A stretch of 64,000 bases of DNA from Stomoxys calcitrans (GCF_963082655.1 NC_081554.1:40446354-40510353), one strand, 5' to 3'. Positions 44,573 through 55,235 are shown, counted from the stretch's first letter. Notes: generated from the letters alone by a model not told the origin. Translations and numbers: made by a program.

Positions 44573-44655
44573 GGAACAGTCCACTAAGGAACAGAGGCAA
44601 ATTTCACACATATCAATAAATGCTGTCCGATTCAATTGTAAGCTCCATGATCGTT
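44573..44655 (-). repeat. SINE 3' tail fragment
   Basis: TTGCCCAGGAACAGTCCACT, AGGAACAGAGGCAAATTTC and AATGCTGTCCGATTCAATTG are the reverse complement of the SINE tail. Confidence 0.7.
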
Positions 44656-44786
44656 TGGCAAGTCGATAAATCGATAAACATATGAAAATATCCCCTGAAA
44701 AGGTGCAACTTATGTACGTACATTGAAAAACAAGCTCAAAGTAAAGCCTTACAACTTCTTTAAGGCAAACGATCTTACATCAAAGC

Positions 44787-45001
44787 AAAACAAGCAAAAA
44801 CGTATTAAGTTCAGCGTTGCCGAATATTGGGAACCCACCACCATGGATTCTGCAAAAATTTACACAAACTGTATTTAGTTGTAGGGCATAATTTTACTTT
44901 ACTTACCAAATTTCTGCCAGACCAGGCGAAAATTGAAGCTTCTACACTGCAAACAAAGCTGACCCAAGATATGCAAATCTGGACCGATCTAGTCCAAATT
45001 A
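44787..45001 (-). mobile_element. DINE-1-like 3' end, interrupted by the next element
   Basis: AACAAGCAAAAACGTATTAA, a damaged hairpin, CCCACCACCATGGATTCTGC and about 100 bp of 3' flank. A second DINE-1-like terminus begins at 45,002. Confidence 0.75.
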
Positions 45002-45748
45002 AACAAGTAAAAGCGTGCCAAGTTCGGCCGAACCGAATCTTGGAAACCCACCACCATGGATTCTGCAAAAAAAAAGAATATAAAAAAATTTTGTTGAAGG
45101 GCATAATTTAATTCTACATACCAAACTTCTGTCAAACCAGCAAAATTAAAGCTTCTAGGAACCGAACAAGGATAATCGAGAGACCGGTTTATATGGGAGC
45201 TATATCAGGTTATAGACCGATTTACACCGTATTTGGTACAGTTGTTAGAAGTCATAACAGAACACAATGTGCAAAATGCAAAATGAAAGTTGAGACTTCT
45301 AGGGGGTCAAGAAGTAAAATCGGGAGATGGTTTATATGAGAGCTATATCAGGTTATAGACCGATTCGGACCGTACTTGGCACAAATGTTAGAAGTTCTAA
45401 GAGAACACCACACGCACAATTTCAGCCAAATCGGACAAAAATTGCGGCTTCCAGGAGCTCAAGAAGTCAAATCGGGAGATCGGTTTATATGGGAGCTACA
45501 TCAGGTTACAGACCGATTTGGACGTTACTTGTCACAGTTGTTGAAAGTTATAAGAAAACATACTGTGCAACATTTCAGATAAATCGTATAAAAATGGCGG
45601 CTTCCCAAGGCTCAAGAAGTCATATCGGGAGATGGTTTATATGGGAGCTATATTAGGTTATAGACCGATTTAGACCGTATTTGATACAGTTGGTGGAAGT
45701 CATAACAGAACACAATGTGCAACATTTTAGCCAAAAAGGACAAAAAAA
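45002..45748 (-). mobile_element. DINE-1-like element, subfamily A, 5'-truncated
   Basis: AACAAGTAAAAGCGTGCCAA, hairpin TTCGGCCGAACCGAA, CCCACCACCATGGATTCTGC, then about four core units up to AACATTTTAGCCAAAAAGGA, where non-LTR sequence begins. Confidence 0.85.
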
Positions 45749-46159
45749 GGTTGACATGGCTGACCGTGTCGAATGCCTTCGATAGGTCCAGTGCCACGAG
45801 GATCGTCCGCTTGCTATGCAGTCTTTGAAATCCATGTTGATGTTCGGCAAATGGAAATTCATATACGAGACTCTGGAGGAGTAATATCTCAAGCGTCTTT
45901 GCTACTGGTGAGAGAAAGGAGATCGGTCTGTACGACTCCCCCAAACTCGAGTCCTTTCTAGGCTTTAGTAGCGGGACTACTCTGCCCATTTTCCAGACAT
46001 CGGGAACTATAAGAGTGTTCAAAGACAGGTTGAGGACAGTAGTAAGGTACTCAACTCAAGGTAAATCCAGTTTTTTCAACATCAATGTAGAGATTCTGTC
46101 GGTGCCCAACGCCTTGGATGATTTGGCGCCACAGATGACATTCGTAACTTGGAATTTTT
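45749..46159 (-). pseudogene. Non-LTR reverse transcriptase, N-terminal part (jockey-like)
   Basis: The minus strand reads KSSKALGTDRISTLMLKKL, NTLIVPDVWKMGRVVPLLKP, SLGESYRPISFLSPVAKTLE and QHGFQRLHSKRT, then LVALDLSKAFDTVSHVNLF with the first catalytic Asp. It is cut off there by a DINE-1-like array, so the YADD box and everything downstream are missing. The order and spacing are those of jockey-clade ORF2. Stops and frameshifts are present. A SINE separates this part from the endonuclease half. Confidence 0.85.
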
Positions 46160-46473
46160 TTTTGCAAATATTGCCAATGAACATTCCCCTAAGGAACAGG
46201 GGCAAACTTCTCACATATCAATGAGTGCAGTCCGATTCAATTTTAGGCTCAATGGCAAGGCGCCTCCTTTTTATAGCCGAGTCCGAACGGCGTGCCACAG
46301 TGCGACACCTCTTTGGAGAGAAGTTTTACATGGCATAGTACCTTACAAATGTTGCCAGCATTAGGAGAAGGAAACCACCGCTGAAAATTTTTTCTTATGG
46401 TCTCGGCAGGACTCGAACCTAGCCGTTCAGCGTCATAGGCAGACATGCTAACCTCTGCGCTACGGTAGCCCCA
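46160..46473 (-). mobile_element. tRNA-derived SINE inserted in the non-LTR element
   Basis: Reading on the minus strand: GGGGCTACCGTAGCGCAGAG (A box), B box GGTTCGAGTCC, body, and tail TTCCTTAGGGGAATGTTCAT, ending in an A-rich stretch. Non-LTR coding sequence continues on both sides (PSQFT before, VTNVICGAKSS after), so the SINE came in later. A clean target duplication was not found. Confidence 0.87.
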
Positions 46474-47950
46474 GGTAAATTGTGATGGCTATCCATCGGT
46501 TCGGAGACCACGGATACGGCGAATGGCTCTCCTCCTTGCCCTTTCACTCTCAGGATGCACAATAGATTGACGGTTGAACAACATGGCGCCCACTTCGGAT
46601 CAGTCACGGTTACTTCTCCAAAAGTGACTGGGGTCCTGTCATCCCGTTTACCGGGGTTCGAGAGTGACTTAAGAATAGACCACAGCCTGCCTAAACCGAT
46701 GCCTAAGTTACATTGCTCCAAGTGTTCGTTGACTACCCTATTTATTTCCAGTTTCAGCTCGCTGATTTTGGGGTTAGTGGGGTCCATACAATGAATCCCA
46801 TCACGTTTGTTAGCGAGTACCACTGCCTGCGCCGGGAAATTGGTCCGCACTTGGGGTATACGACCAGCTGGTATAAAGCGAGCAGCTGCTGCGTTAATGA
46901 TGTCTTGAATTTTTTCTCGGCAACTAGCACATCCGAAGGGGGTCGCAGTTCACTGAAGTGGCGATTAGTATACTCTCTGAAGCCAGCCCAATCGCCCTTC
47001 TTCTGATTGATAAACGTCCGGCGCTCAGACGTTATGAAGTCGGGTGGTCGGGTGATGGTTAGAATTATGGGGAGGTGATCTGACCCCAAGGAGATGACGG
47101 CTTGCCAGGATACGTCACTCAGGAGATCAGGGTATGCTAAGGAGATGTCTGGAGAGCTGCTGCACCTTCTCGTAATCCTAGTGAAGATAACGAGGAGGTG
47201 CAAAACGTGTAGCTTTCAACCTAGGAATGCTAAGGAGTCTGGAGAGCAGCTGCACCCCCTCGTAATCCTAGTGGGGGCATCCTCATTCACCGTGCAAAAC
47301 GTGGAGCTTTCAATCTGCACTGCCAAAGCCATGCCACGCTGGTCGTTACCTAGGGAAGAATGCCATGAAATGTGATGCACATTAAAGTCCCCTAAAGTCA
47401 GACGATTATGACTAAATAGTAACCCACTTATGTCGGGCTTATAAGCTTGGCCATTAATTGAGACACAGCTACCAGCCGGCGGTATGTACACGTTGTATAG
47501 CTCTATCTCGGCAGTACCGGACCTGACTGCTATCCCCATGCACTCCATGTAGGGTTCACTAGCGCCAGGCGTAGGCGAGATGGCTCTATATTGCACGGAA
47601 TGGTGTATTACGATGCCAAGCCCCCACCTCCATTCTATGAGCGATTCTTACGTAGCACATTGTATCCGTGACACCTGTGCAAGCTGCAGGTGTTGGTCAG
47701 CTTTAGCTCCAGGATCGATGCCACCAAAATGTTCTTCCGACTCATAGAATCAACAATCTCATCGATCTCGCCACGGAGACCGTTGCAATATAGTTGTAAA
47801 AATGATACACTTCCCGGCACTGGCTTGGAAATATTGCGGGTGGTATGCTTCTGTTGCGTATATTGCCGCACGGGAGAGGTCGGGGGATCACATAGTCCGA
47901 CCACGAGGACGCAAAAGGCTTGGCTGGGACTTCCGAACTGAATGCTCCTT
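46474..47950 (-). pseudogene. Non-LTR ORF2 endonuclease and linker (jockey-like)
   Basis: From the right end: SVSFLQLYCNGLRGEIDEIV and SRKNILVASILELKL (start of an APE-type endonuclease; the usual catalytic Glu of ETKL lies in ELKL), IELYNVYIPPAGSCV, LTLGDFNVHHISWHSSLGND (Asp-Phe-Asn motif), VISLGSDHLPIILTI (Ser-Asp-His motif), then the linker FINQKKGDWAGFREYTN, DPTNPKISELKLEINRVVNE and CNLGIGLGRLWSILKSLSNP. A duplication of about 90 bp lies at 47,130-47,310. Stops and frameshifts show that it is inactive. The 5' end of the element, near 47,990, is not defined. Confidence 0.87.
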
Positions 47951-48034
47951 TTAGATAGATAGCACCATAAGTTTACGGAGTAAACCCTATTGGCGAAAAT
48001 TATGGTGCAACACCAGATTCACTTGTGGCCCGTA
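47951..48034. other. Flank of the non-LTR element
   Basis: Contains the short inverted pair GCACCATAA / TTATGGTGC (47,961-48,011). Otherwise unassigned; it could be the 5' part of the non-LTR element. Confidence 0.35.
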
Positions 48035-48796
48035 AAACTAGAACTAAGAACATGTTATAGTCCGATTTAGTTAAATGATTGAATGCTAAACATTGTAGAA
48101 GTCATTGTGTAAAATTTCAGTTCATTCGGATAAGAATTGCGCCTTGTAGAGGCTCAAGATGCATAATCGGGAGATAGGTTTATATGGAAGCTGTATCAAG
48201 CTATTGATCGATTCAGACCATATTAGACATGTATTTTGAAGATCATAAGAGAAGCCGTTGTACAAAATTTCTGCCAAATCGAATGAAAATTGCGCCCTCT
48301 AGAGGCTCAAGAAGCCAAGATCCCAGATCGATTTATATGGCAGCTATATTAGGTTATAGCTGCCGATTTGCGTCATACTTAGCACAGTTATTGAAAGTCA
48401 TAACAAAACATCTCATGCAAAATTGCAGCCAAATCGGAAGAGAATTGCGCCCTCCAGCGGCTCAAGAAGTCAAGATCCATGACCGGTTTATATGGCAGCT
48501 ATATCAAAACATGGACCGATTTGGCCCATTTACAATCCCAACCGACCTACACTTATAAAACGTATTTGTGGAAAAATTCAAGCGGCTTGCTTTACCTCAT
48601 TCGACAGTTAGTGTGCTTTCGACAGTCAGACGGACGGACGGACAGACGGATGGACGGACATGGCTAGATCGACTTAAAATGACATGGCGATTAAGAATAT
48701 ATATACTTTATGGGGTCTCAGGTGCATATTTCGAGGTGCTACAAACAGAATGATGAAATTATTATACCCGCATCCTATGGTGGAGGGTATAAAAAT
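48035..48796 (-). mobile_element. DINE-1-like element, subfamily C, 3'-truncated
   Basis: Three to four C-type units (GCGCCCTCTAGAGGCTC at 48,292), AAGCGGCTTGCTTTACC, a (GTCY)n tract (GACGGACGGACGGACAGACG), AAGAATATATATACTTTATG and CCTATGGTGGAGGGTATAAA. The hairpin end is missing. Confidence 0.87.
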
Positions 48797-49218
48797 GTAT
48801 TTTGTGCCATAAACCACCTATTTGATCAAGTTAGCGGGAGTGTTAAGATTACAGAAAGCCATAATACTCTAAAACACTTTTGAAAATCAAGGAAGGAAAA
48901 GAAAAAACGCCCACTTCCTAGTCCATCGATCCACAAGTCCGTCCTATACATCCTATAGTTATAAATTCTCAATCTATTGAAGCTCAGGCTTTCCTAGACC
49001 CAAATCAGTATATTTGGTTGAGCCTTTACAGGGTAATGTCCCATAAAAGCCATATAGACTCCCGCAACCTGAATGGTTTATACATACGGATTGATATGGT
49101 AAAATCGAACCCGAAAGTGCTACAAAAATCAGCTTTATATGTATATGCCTGCATAAAATAATACGTTGTCATGCAAAATCTTATCAACGCTCTAGAATTT
49201 CACTTTTTATTCTACATA
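48797..49218. other. Unique sequence
   Basis: No gene or repeat is recognised. Confidence 0.4.
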
Positions 49219-49825
49219 AAGGGTGATTTTTTTGAGGTTAGGATTTTCATGCATTAGTATTTGACAGATCACGTGGGATTTCAGACATGGTGTCAAAGAG
49301 AAAGATGCTCAGTATGCTTTGACATTTCATCATGAATAGACTTACTAACGAGCAACGCTTGCAAATCATTGAATTTTATTACCAAAATCAGTGTTCGGTT
49401 CGAAATGTGTTCATTCACCGTAACGTTGCGTCCAACAGCATCTTTGAAAAAATACGGTCCAATGATTCCACCAGCGTACAAACCACACCAAACAGTGCAT
49501 TTTTCGGGATGCATGGGCAGTTCTTGAACGGCTTCTGGTTGCTCTTCACTCCAAATGCGGCAATTTTGCTTATTTACGTAGCCATTCAACCAGAAATGAG
49601 CCTCATCGCTGAACAAAATTTGTCAAAATTTGAACACATTTCGAACCGAACACTGATTTTGGTAATAAAATTCAATGATTTGCAAGCGTTGCTCGTTAGT
49701 AAGTCTATTCATGATGAAATGTCAAAGCATACTGAGCATCTTTCTCTTTGACACCATGTCTGAAATCCCACGTGATCTGTCAAATACTAATGCATGAAAA
49801 TCCTAACCTCAAAAAAATCACCCTT
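49219..49825. mobile_element. Palindromic DD41D-derived MITE, copy 4 (607 bp)
   Basis: TA flanks lie at 49,217-49,218 and 49,826-49,827. Arms are 49,219-49,413 and 49,631-49,825. The centre is the exact reverse complement, by eye, of the centre of copy 1. The minus strand carries an open 107-codon frame (FSDEAHFWLNGYV onward) and the plus strand an open 139-codon frame that starts at the parental transposase ATG. Confidence 0.94.
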
Positions 49826-49827
49826 TA

Positions 49828-50370
49828 CATACTTCCATATAAGTACATTCATACTATATTGAAGTGTCTAATCAATTGTTAAATAATAAGAAACGTTTTC
49901 GTCATTAACATTCTATGTGATACGAGTCGCCTAATTCATGGGCCTATGCCAATGAATTTTCTATTGACATAGATTTGCTAATTTGACCAAGTTCAAGAGT
50001 TTTTTTAGAACTATTTTTCGATTATCATTTACTTTCACGGTGTGACACTACTTGTTTTTTTTTAGTTATCATTAGCAGCCTATGAAAACAAAAGACCATA
50101 TTTCTTTCATTCATTCATCCGTTGAATGTTTTTGCAAAGTAAATAAAAATAAATAAATATGTATTTTCTTAAACCAATATTGAGATATTTTGGTTTTTTT
50201 TTTTGTAATTTGTCACGATATTTGCACATTAGGGAGTAAAATAGAGATGTAGATAAAAATAAAGTAGAGATGTACATAAAAAGCGTGAATAGTATATAGG
50301 AAGATTGAAAAAATCATTGCCAATAAAATCATAACATTTTTGTTATCAACAAATTTTTTCTAATAAAAAA
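49828..50370. other. Unique AT-rich sequence
   Basis: No coding pattern or repeat is seen; several A and T runs. Confidence 0.4.
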
Positions 50371-52893
50371 ACCAGCCGAATCGGGCTCGCTCCGCTGTGC
50401 CTTCTTTAACGCTCTAATATCTTTTTAGGGTGGGACACTTCCCCTGAATATTGAATTCGTACCATTGCAGCCTATGATGCTAAACGGTTTCGAATCCTGG
50501 CGAGAACATTGGACAAAGCGGTGTTTATACCCTCTTAATGTTGGCGACATTTGCGAGATAAAATGCCATGCATGGTCATTTAAAAAATTTTCCCCAAAGA
50601 GGTGTCGCACTTCGGGACGCCGTTCGGACTCGGCTATAAAAAAAGAAGCCCCTTATCATTTAATTTAAACTTGAATCGGAAAGCACTCATTGATGTGTGA
50701 AAATTTGCCCCTTCTCGGTTCCTGGTGGTAATGTTCTTCCTTAGGGTAATGCTCTCATTAGGGGAGGGATGGCAGCTCAGACATTTCGATTCAAATATGG
50801 ATATCAAATTCATGCTGGACTGCCGAATCCCTTTAATTTGAGCCCTATATAGGTATGGCCGGTAAATATGAACCGTTTGGAGGGTGTTTTGGGGCTGGAG
50901 CGGGCACCGGCACTTTGCACTGAAAATAGATATCAAATTCGTTCTTTATTCCCAACGGAAATGAAGTTCAGTTAAGGGAGTGCTTTAGGGCGTACCCCAA
51001 AACAATTGGCTCCAACATTGGATATCAAATTCCATTTCTACTCTCAAATACCTTTCATTTGAGTCCCATATTGTCATAATGGGTCAAATAAACCATTTGA
51101 CGTATATTTAGGAGGAAAAGCGCCACCTAGACTTGAACGCCTTTTAATGTCATATTCGTAATCTGCTCCCTAATACCTTTCATTTGAGCCCCATATAGCC
51201 ATGGTCGGCTAATATGCCCATTTGGGAGTATTTAGGGGTGGGTGGACCCAATGTTTTATGCCATATTTGTAATCTACTGCCTAATACTTTTTATTTGAGT
51301 TCCATATTGACATGAACTTCTAATGTATATGTTTTAAGGAGCTTTGGGGCTGGAGTGGGGGGGGGTGCACTGGGTACTTGGACCCAAATTTTAATACCAT
51401 ATGCGTTTTCTGGTCACCAATACCTTTCATTTGAGTCCCATATTGTCATAAAGGGTCAAATAACCCATTTGACGTATCTTTAGGAGGAAAAGCGCCACCT
51501 AGATTTGAACGCAAATTTTAATGCCATATTAGTAATCTACTCCCTAATACCTTTCATTTGAGTCCCATATAGCCATGGTCGGCTAATATGCCCATTTGGG
51601 GATATTTGGGGGTGGGCGACCTGCCATTACTTGGACCTAACGTTTTATGCCATATTTGCAATATACTGCGTAATAATTTTTTCACCAATACCATTCATTT
51701 GATACCCTTATTGTTACCATCGGACCACTTTCGAATATGGGTGACATTTTTGAGGTAAGAGGGGGGTCTGCCTCCACCCGATATCTAAATTATATAACCT
51801 ATGTTTCCTTCCAGACAAACGTACACAATATATGAATTTTAAGAAAATCGCTTCAGCCAAGTATCATATAGTCATAATGGGTGTAATGGCGTTTTTGAGG
51901 GGTGGCGTGACCCCTTATACTTCGATCTGATTTTGTATGCCAGATTCGAAATCTACTCCCGAATACCTTTCATTTGAGTCCCATATTGAAATGAACGTCC
52001 AGTATATCTGTTTGGGGGCGTTTTGGGGTTTGGGCAGCCCTATGGGTACATAGGCTCAAATTTTAATATCATATTCGTATGATACTCCCCAATACCTTTC
52101 ATTTGATACCTATATTGTCCCGATCGGTCCACTTTTGATTTTGGGTTGTGTTTATGGCATAAGGGGGAGGGTCCGTCCCCCTTCCGATACCGCGAAAGTA
52201 TATAGCCCATGTTTCCTTCCAGACCAACCTACACAATATGCGAAAATTTCGAGAAAATCGGTTCTGCCGTTTTTCAGTCTTACAGAACAAACAAACCGAA
52301 TCCCATATATCTGTGATTGGCTAATGTGCCCATTTTGGGGGTGGGGTGACCCTCTATACATCGACATGAATTTGTATGCCAGATTCGTTATCTACTCCCG
52401 CATATTTTTCATTTGAAACCCATATAGTCCTTATCGGTCCACTTACGATATTGGGTGGTGTTTTTGGGGTAACGATAGAGAGTCCGCCTCCTTCCGTTAT
52501 CAATAAATTATAAACCTACTCCTACTTCTTGACCATATTCGTAATCTACTTCCGAATACCTTTCATTTGAGTCCCATATTGTCATGATCGTTAAATAAAC
52601 CTATTTTAGTCGGTTTTGGTGCTGGGGCGGCCTCCCGGGTACTTAAAGCCAACTTTTGTCATGAAATTCGTACTCTACTCTTAAATACCTTTCATTTGAA
52701 TACCATATTGTCACGATCGGTGCACTTTTATTTTTGGGTTGTACTTTTGGGTAAGGGGGAGGGTCCGCCCCCTCCCGATATCAACAAATTATATAGCCTA
52801 TATTACCTTCTAGACCAACCTACACAATCTGTGCTTGTGACAAACAAACACACAAACAAACATACAAACAAACAAACAAATACAAATTGAATA
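50371..52893 (+). mobile_element. G-family element, longest copy, with SINE
   Basis: Head ACCAGCCGAATCGGGCTCGC, CGCTGTGCCTTCTTTAACGC, then SINE sequence (50,462-50,735), then some fifteen tandem core units between 50,740 and 52,790. Landmark CTTTCATTTGAGTCCCATAT falls at 51,051, 51,176, about 51,286, 51,423 and 51,550, giving spacings of about 110-137 bp. G runs are common (GGGGGGGGTGCACTGGG near 51,357). The end is AACAAACAAACAAACAAATA, TTGAATAAGAT. Confidence 0.78.
50462..50735 (+). mobile_element. SINE inside the G-family element
   Basis: GCAGCCTATGATGCTAAACG, GGTTTCGAATCCTGGCGAGA (B box with one extra base), CCCTCTTAATGTTGGCGACA, GGGACGCCGTTCGGACTCGG and the tail AAGCACTCATTGATGTGTGA. 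The A box is lost. It shares the variant body CATGCATGGTCATTT with the SINE piece at 25.0 kb. Confidence 0.82.
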
Positions 52894-53040
52894 AGATTTG
52901 CTCTGAAGAAAAAATTTTAATAAAATATTTCCTGCAGACTAAATTTCAATAAAATTTTCTACAAATAAAAAATTTGGATAAAATGATACTTTTTTTATAA
53001 AATTTTACCTAAAGACCAAATATTAATAAAAAAAAAAATT
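52894..53040. other. A/T-rich spacer
   Basis: AAATTTTAATAAAAT-type sequence between the G-family element and a DINE-1-like element. Nothing is recognised. Confidence 0.4.
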
Positions 53041-54259
53041 ATATGGGAGCTGTATCAAGCTCTTGATCGTTTCAGACCATATTAGATGCGTATGTTGAAG
53101 GTCATGGGAGAAGCCATTCTACAAAATTTCTGCCAAATCGGATGAGAATTGCGCCCTCTAGAGGCTCAAGAAGTCAAGATTCCAGATTGGTTTATATGGC
53201 AGCAATATAAGGTTATGAACCGATTTGAATCAAACTTAGCAACACACTACGTGCAAAATTTCAGTCAAATCGGACAAGAATTGCGCTCTCTAGAGGGTCA
53301 GAAAGTCAAGATTCAAGATCGGTTTATATGGCAGCTATATCAAAATATAGACCGATTTGAACCATACTTAGCGCAGTTGTTGGTAGTGATACCAAAACAC
53401 CACGTTCAGTCAAATCGGACGAGAATTGCGCCCTCTAGAGGCTCAAGAATCCAAGACCCCAGATGGGTTTATATGTCAGCTATATCAAAACATAGACCGA
53501 TTTGAACCATACTTAGCGCAGTTGTTGGAAGTGTTACCAAAACACCACTTGCAAAATTTCTGCCAAATCGGACAAGAATTGCGCCCTCTAGAGGCTCAAG
53601 AAGTCAAGACCCAAGATCGGTTTATATGTCAGCTATATCAAAACATAGACCGATTTGAACAACTAAGTGCAGAATTTCAGTCAAATCGGACGAGAATTGT
53701 GCTCCCTAGAGGCGCAATAAGTCAAGACCCAAGATCGGTTTATATGGCAGCGATATTAAAACATGGACCGATTTGGCCCATTTACAATCCCAACCGACCT
53801 ACACTAATAAGAAGTAATTGTGTAAAATTTCAAGCGGCTAGCTTTACACCTTCGAAAGTTAGCGTGCTTTCGACAGGTAGACGGACGGACGGGCGGACGG
53901 ATATGGCTAGATCTACTTAAAATGGCATGACGATCAAGAATATATTGGGTTGCCCAAAAAGTAATTGCGGATTTTTCATATAGTTGGCGTTGACAAATTT
54001 TTTCACAGCTTGTGACTCTGTAATTGCATTCTTTCTTCTGTCAGTTATCAGCTGTTAAATTTAGTGTAAAAAAAGTATATTTGAATAAAGTTCATTCTTA
54101 GTTTTATTAAAAATGCATTTACTTTCTTTTAAAAAATCCGCAATTACTTTTTGGGCAACCCAATTAATACTTTATGGGGTCTCAGACTCATATTTCGAGG
54201 TGTTACAAACAGAATGACGAAGTAAGTATAGCCCCATCCTATGGTGGAGGGTATAAAAA
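53041..54259 (-). mobile_element. DINE-1-like element, subfamily C, with nested MITE
   Basis: C-type units with GCGCCCTCTAGAGG at 53,151, 53,428 and 53,581 (the last two exactly 153 bp apart). Then AAGCGGCTAGCTTTACACC, AGACGGACGGACGGGCGGAC, and the (TA)n tract AAGAATA, interrupted by a MITE at 53,945-54,163. It resumes with ACTTTATGGGGTCTCAGAC and ends CCTATGGTGGAGGGTATAAA. The hairpin end is missing. Confidence 0.88.
53945..54163. mobile_element. Mariner-derived MITE, copy 3
   Basis: Ends TTGGGTTGCCCAAAAAGTAA and TTACTTTTTGGGCAACCCAA, in inverse orientation to copies 1, 2 and 4. TA lies on the left; the right junction is shifted by one T. The interior is slightly shorter, lacking part of the GCTTGCTTTAGAAAAAAAG segment. 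Confidence 0.9.
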
Positions 54260-55067
54260 TGGGGTCCCATTCAATAAATTTTTCGATGTGTTGCAAACGA
54301 AATGCCTAAATGAATCCTATGGTGTTGGCTATAAAAATTATACATGAAATGTTATACTTTAAAAGATAATAGCGTCCATCGATGTAATGCAATTATTGCG
54401 CATAACGATTTCAACGAATGATTTGGCATTCATTCGATGTAAATATGACATTCATTTGCATTTTCATATCGATTCGGTATGAAACACACACAAACTTTTA
54501 TTTGTGTATGTTCTTCACTGTTACAATTTACACTAATTGCACAAGTGAACATTCATATAAAACCCAGTGATGGAAAGAATCAATCTTCTCATTAGTAACT
54601 GTGGTAATTGATATTAAAAGCTATGCATTTCATGGGGTTTTGTTAAGGGTAATTATTGATTTCCATCTCAGTGGACATTTCAAACTTGTGGTCAGGGTTG
54701 ACTTTTGTGGTGAATTGTAGAGAAAAATTCTATTCAGCTGATGAAATTAGGGTAGAAAAAAATATATATGAGAAATGAAAACGATTTCGCAAGGCACTTT
54801 CAGCTGAATGTTTTAATTCAAGTCAAATTCATATAACGTTTGCATAAAAAAAAAATATAAGAATATGTCTCGAAATTGTAACATCTAGAAGGAGTAGTCA
54901 AAATCAAAAATTAGTTATACAACTTTTTACTATTTTTGAGAATAGTTGGGACATTTGTACAATTGTTTTACTGACCAATGTACATCTTAGCTCATAAACA
55001 ACGATTTGAACTGTTATTGAACCCACCATTATAGGATGGGTGTATACTAATCTACACTAATATAAAA
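54260..55067. other. Mostly unique sequence
   Basis: DINE-1-like scraps lie at 54,262-54,335 (TTTCGATGTGTTGCAAACGA) and near 55,020 (ACCCACCATTATAGGATGGG). The rest has no gene or repeat that I recognise. Confidence 0.45.
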
Positions 55068-55225
55068 AAATCTGCTTATAATAGCAGGCACTGTCTGCTG
55101 ACTGTAAGTAGTTAATTTTGCTGCTTTTAGAGCAGTAGTTTGCAAAAAAAATGTTTGTAATGTCAGCAGTCTGCATGCTAAATAGTCTGTTGTTTGCTGC
55201 TTCATTTATAAAGGGGTTGTTAGCG
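55068..55225. repeat. Old repeat shared with 21,770-21,930
   Basis: CTGCTTATAATAGCAGGCAC, TAGTTAATTTTGCTGC, AATGTTTGTAATGTCAGCAG and AAAGGGGTTGTTAG align in order with the earlier locus at low identity. No transposon ends are seen. Confidence 0.5.
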
Positions 55226-55235
55226 GGAGAGTAAA

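Noticed and set aside
46261..46364. Short frames within SINE bodies (also at 6,600, 42,400, 44,040)
   Set aside because: They recur with every SINE copy and are interrupted differently in each; the element is RNA polymerase III-type and non-coding.
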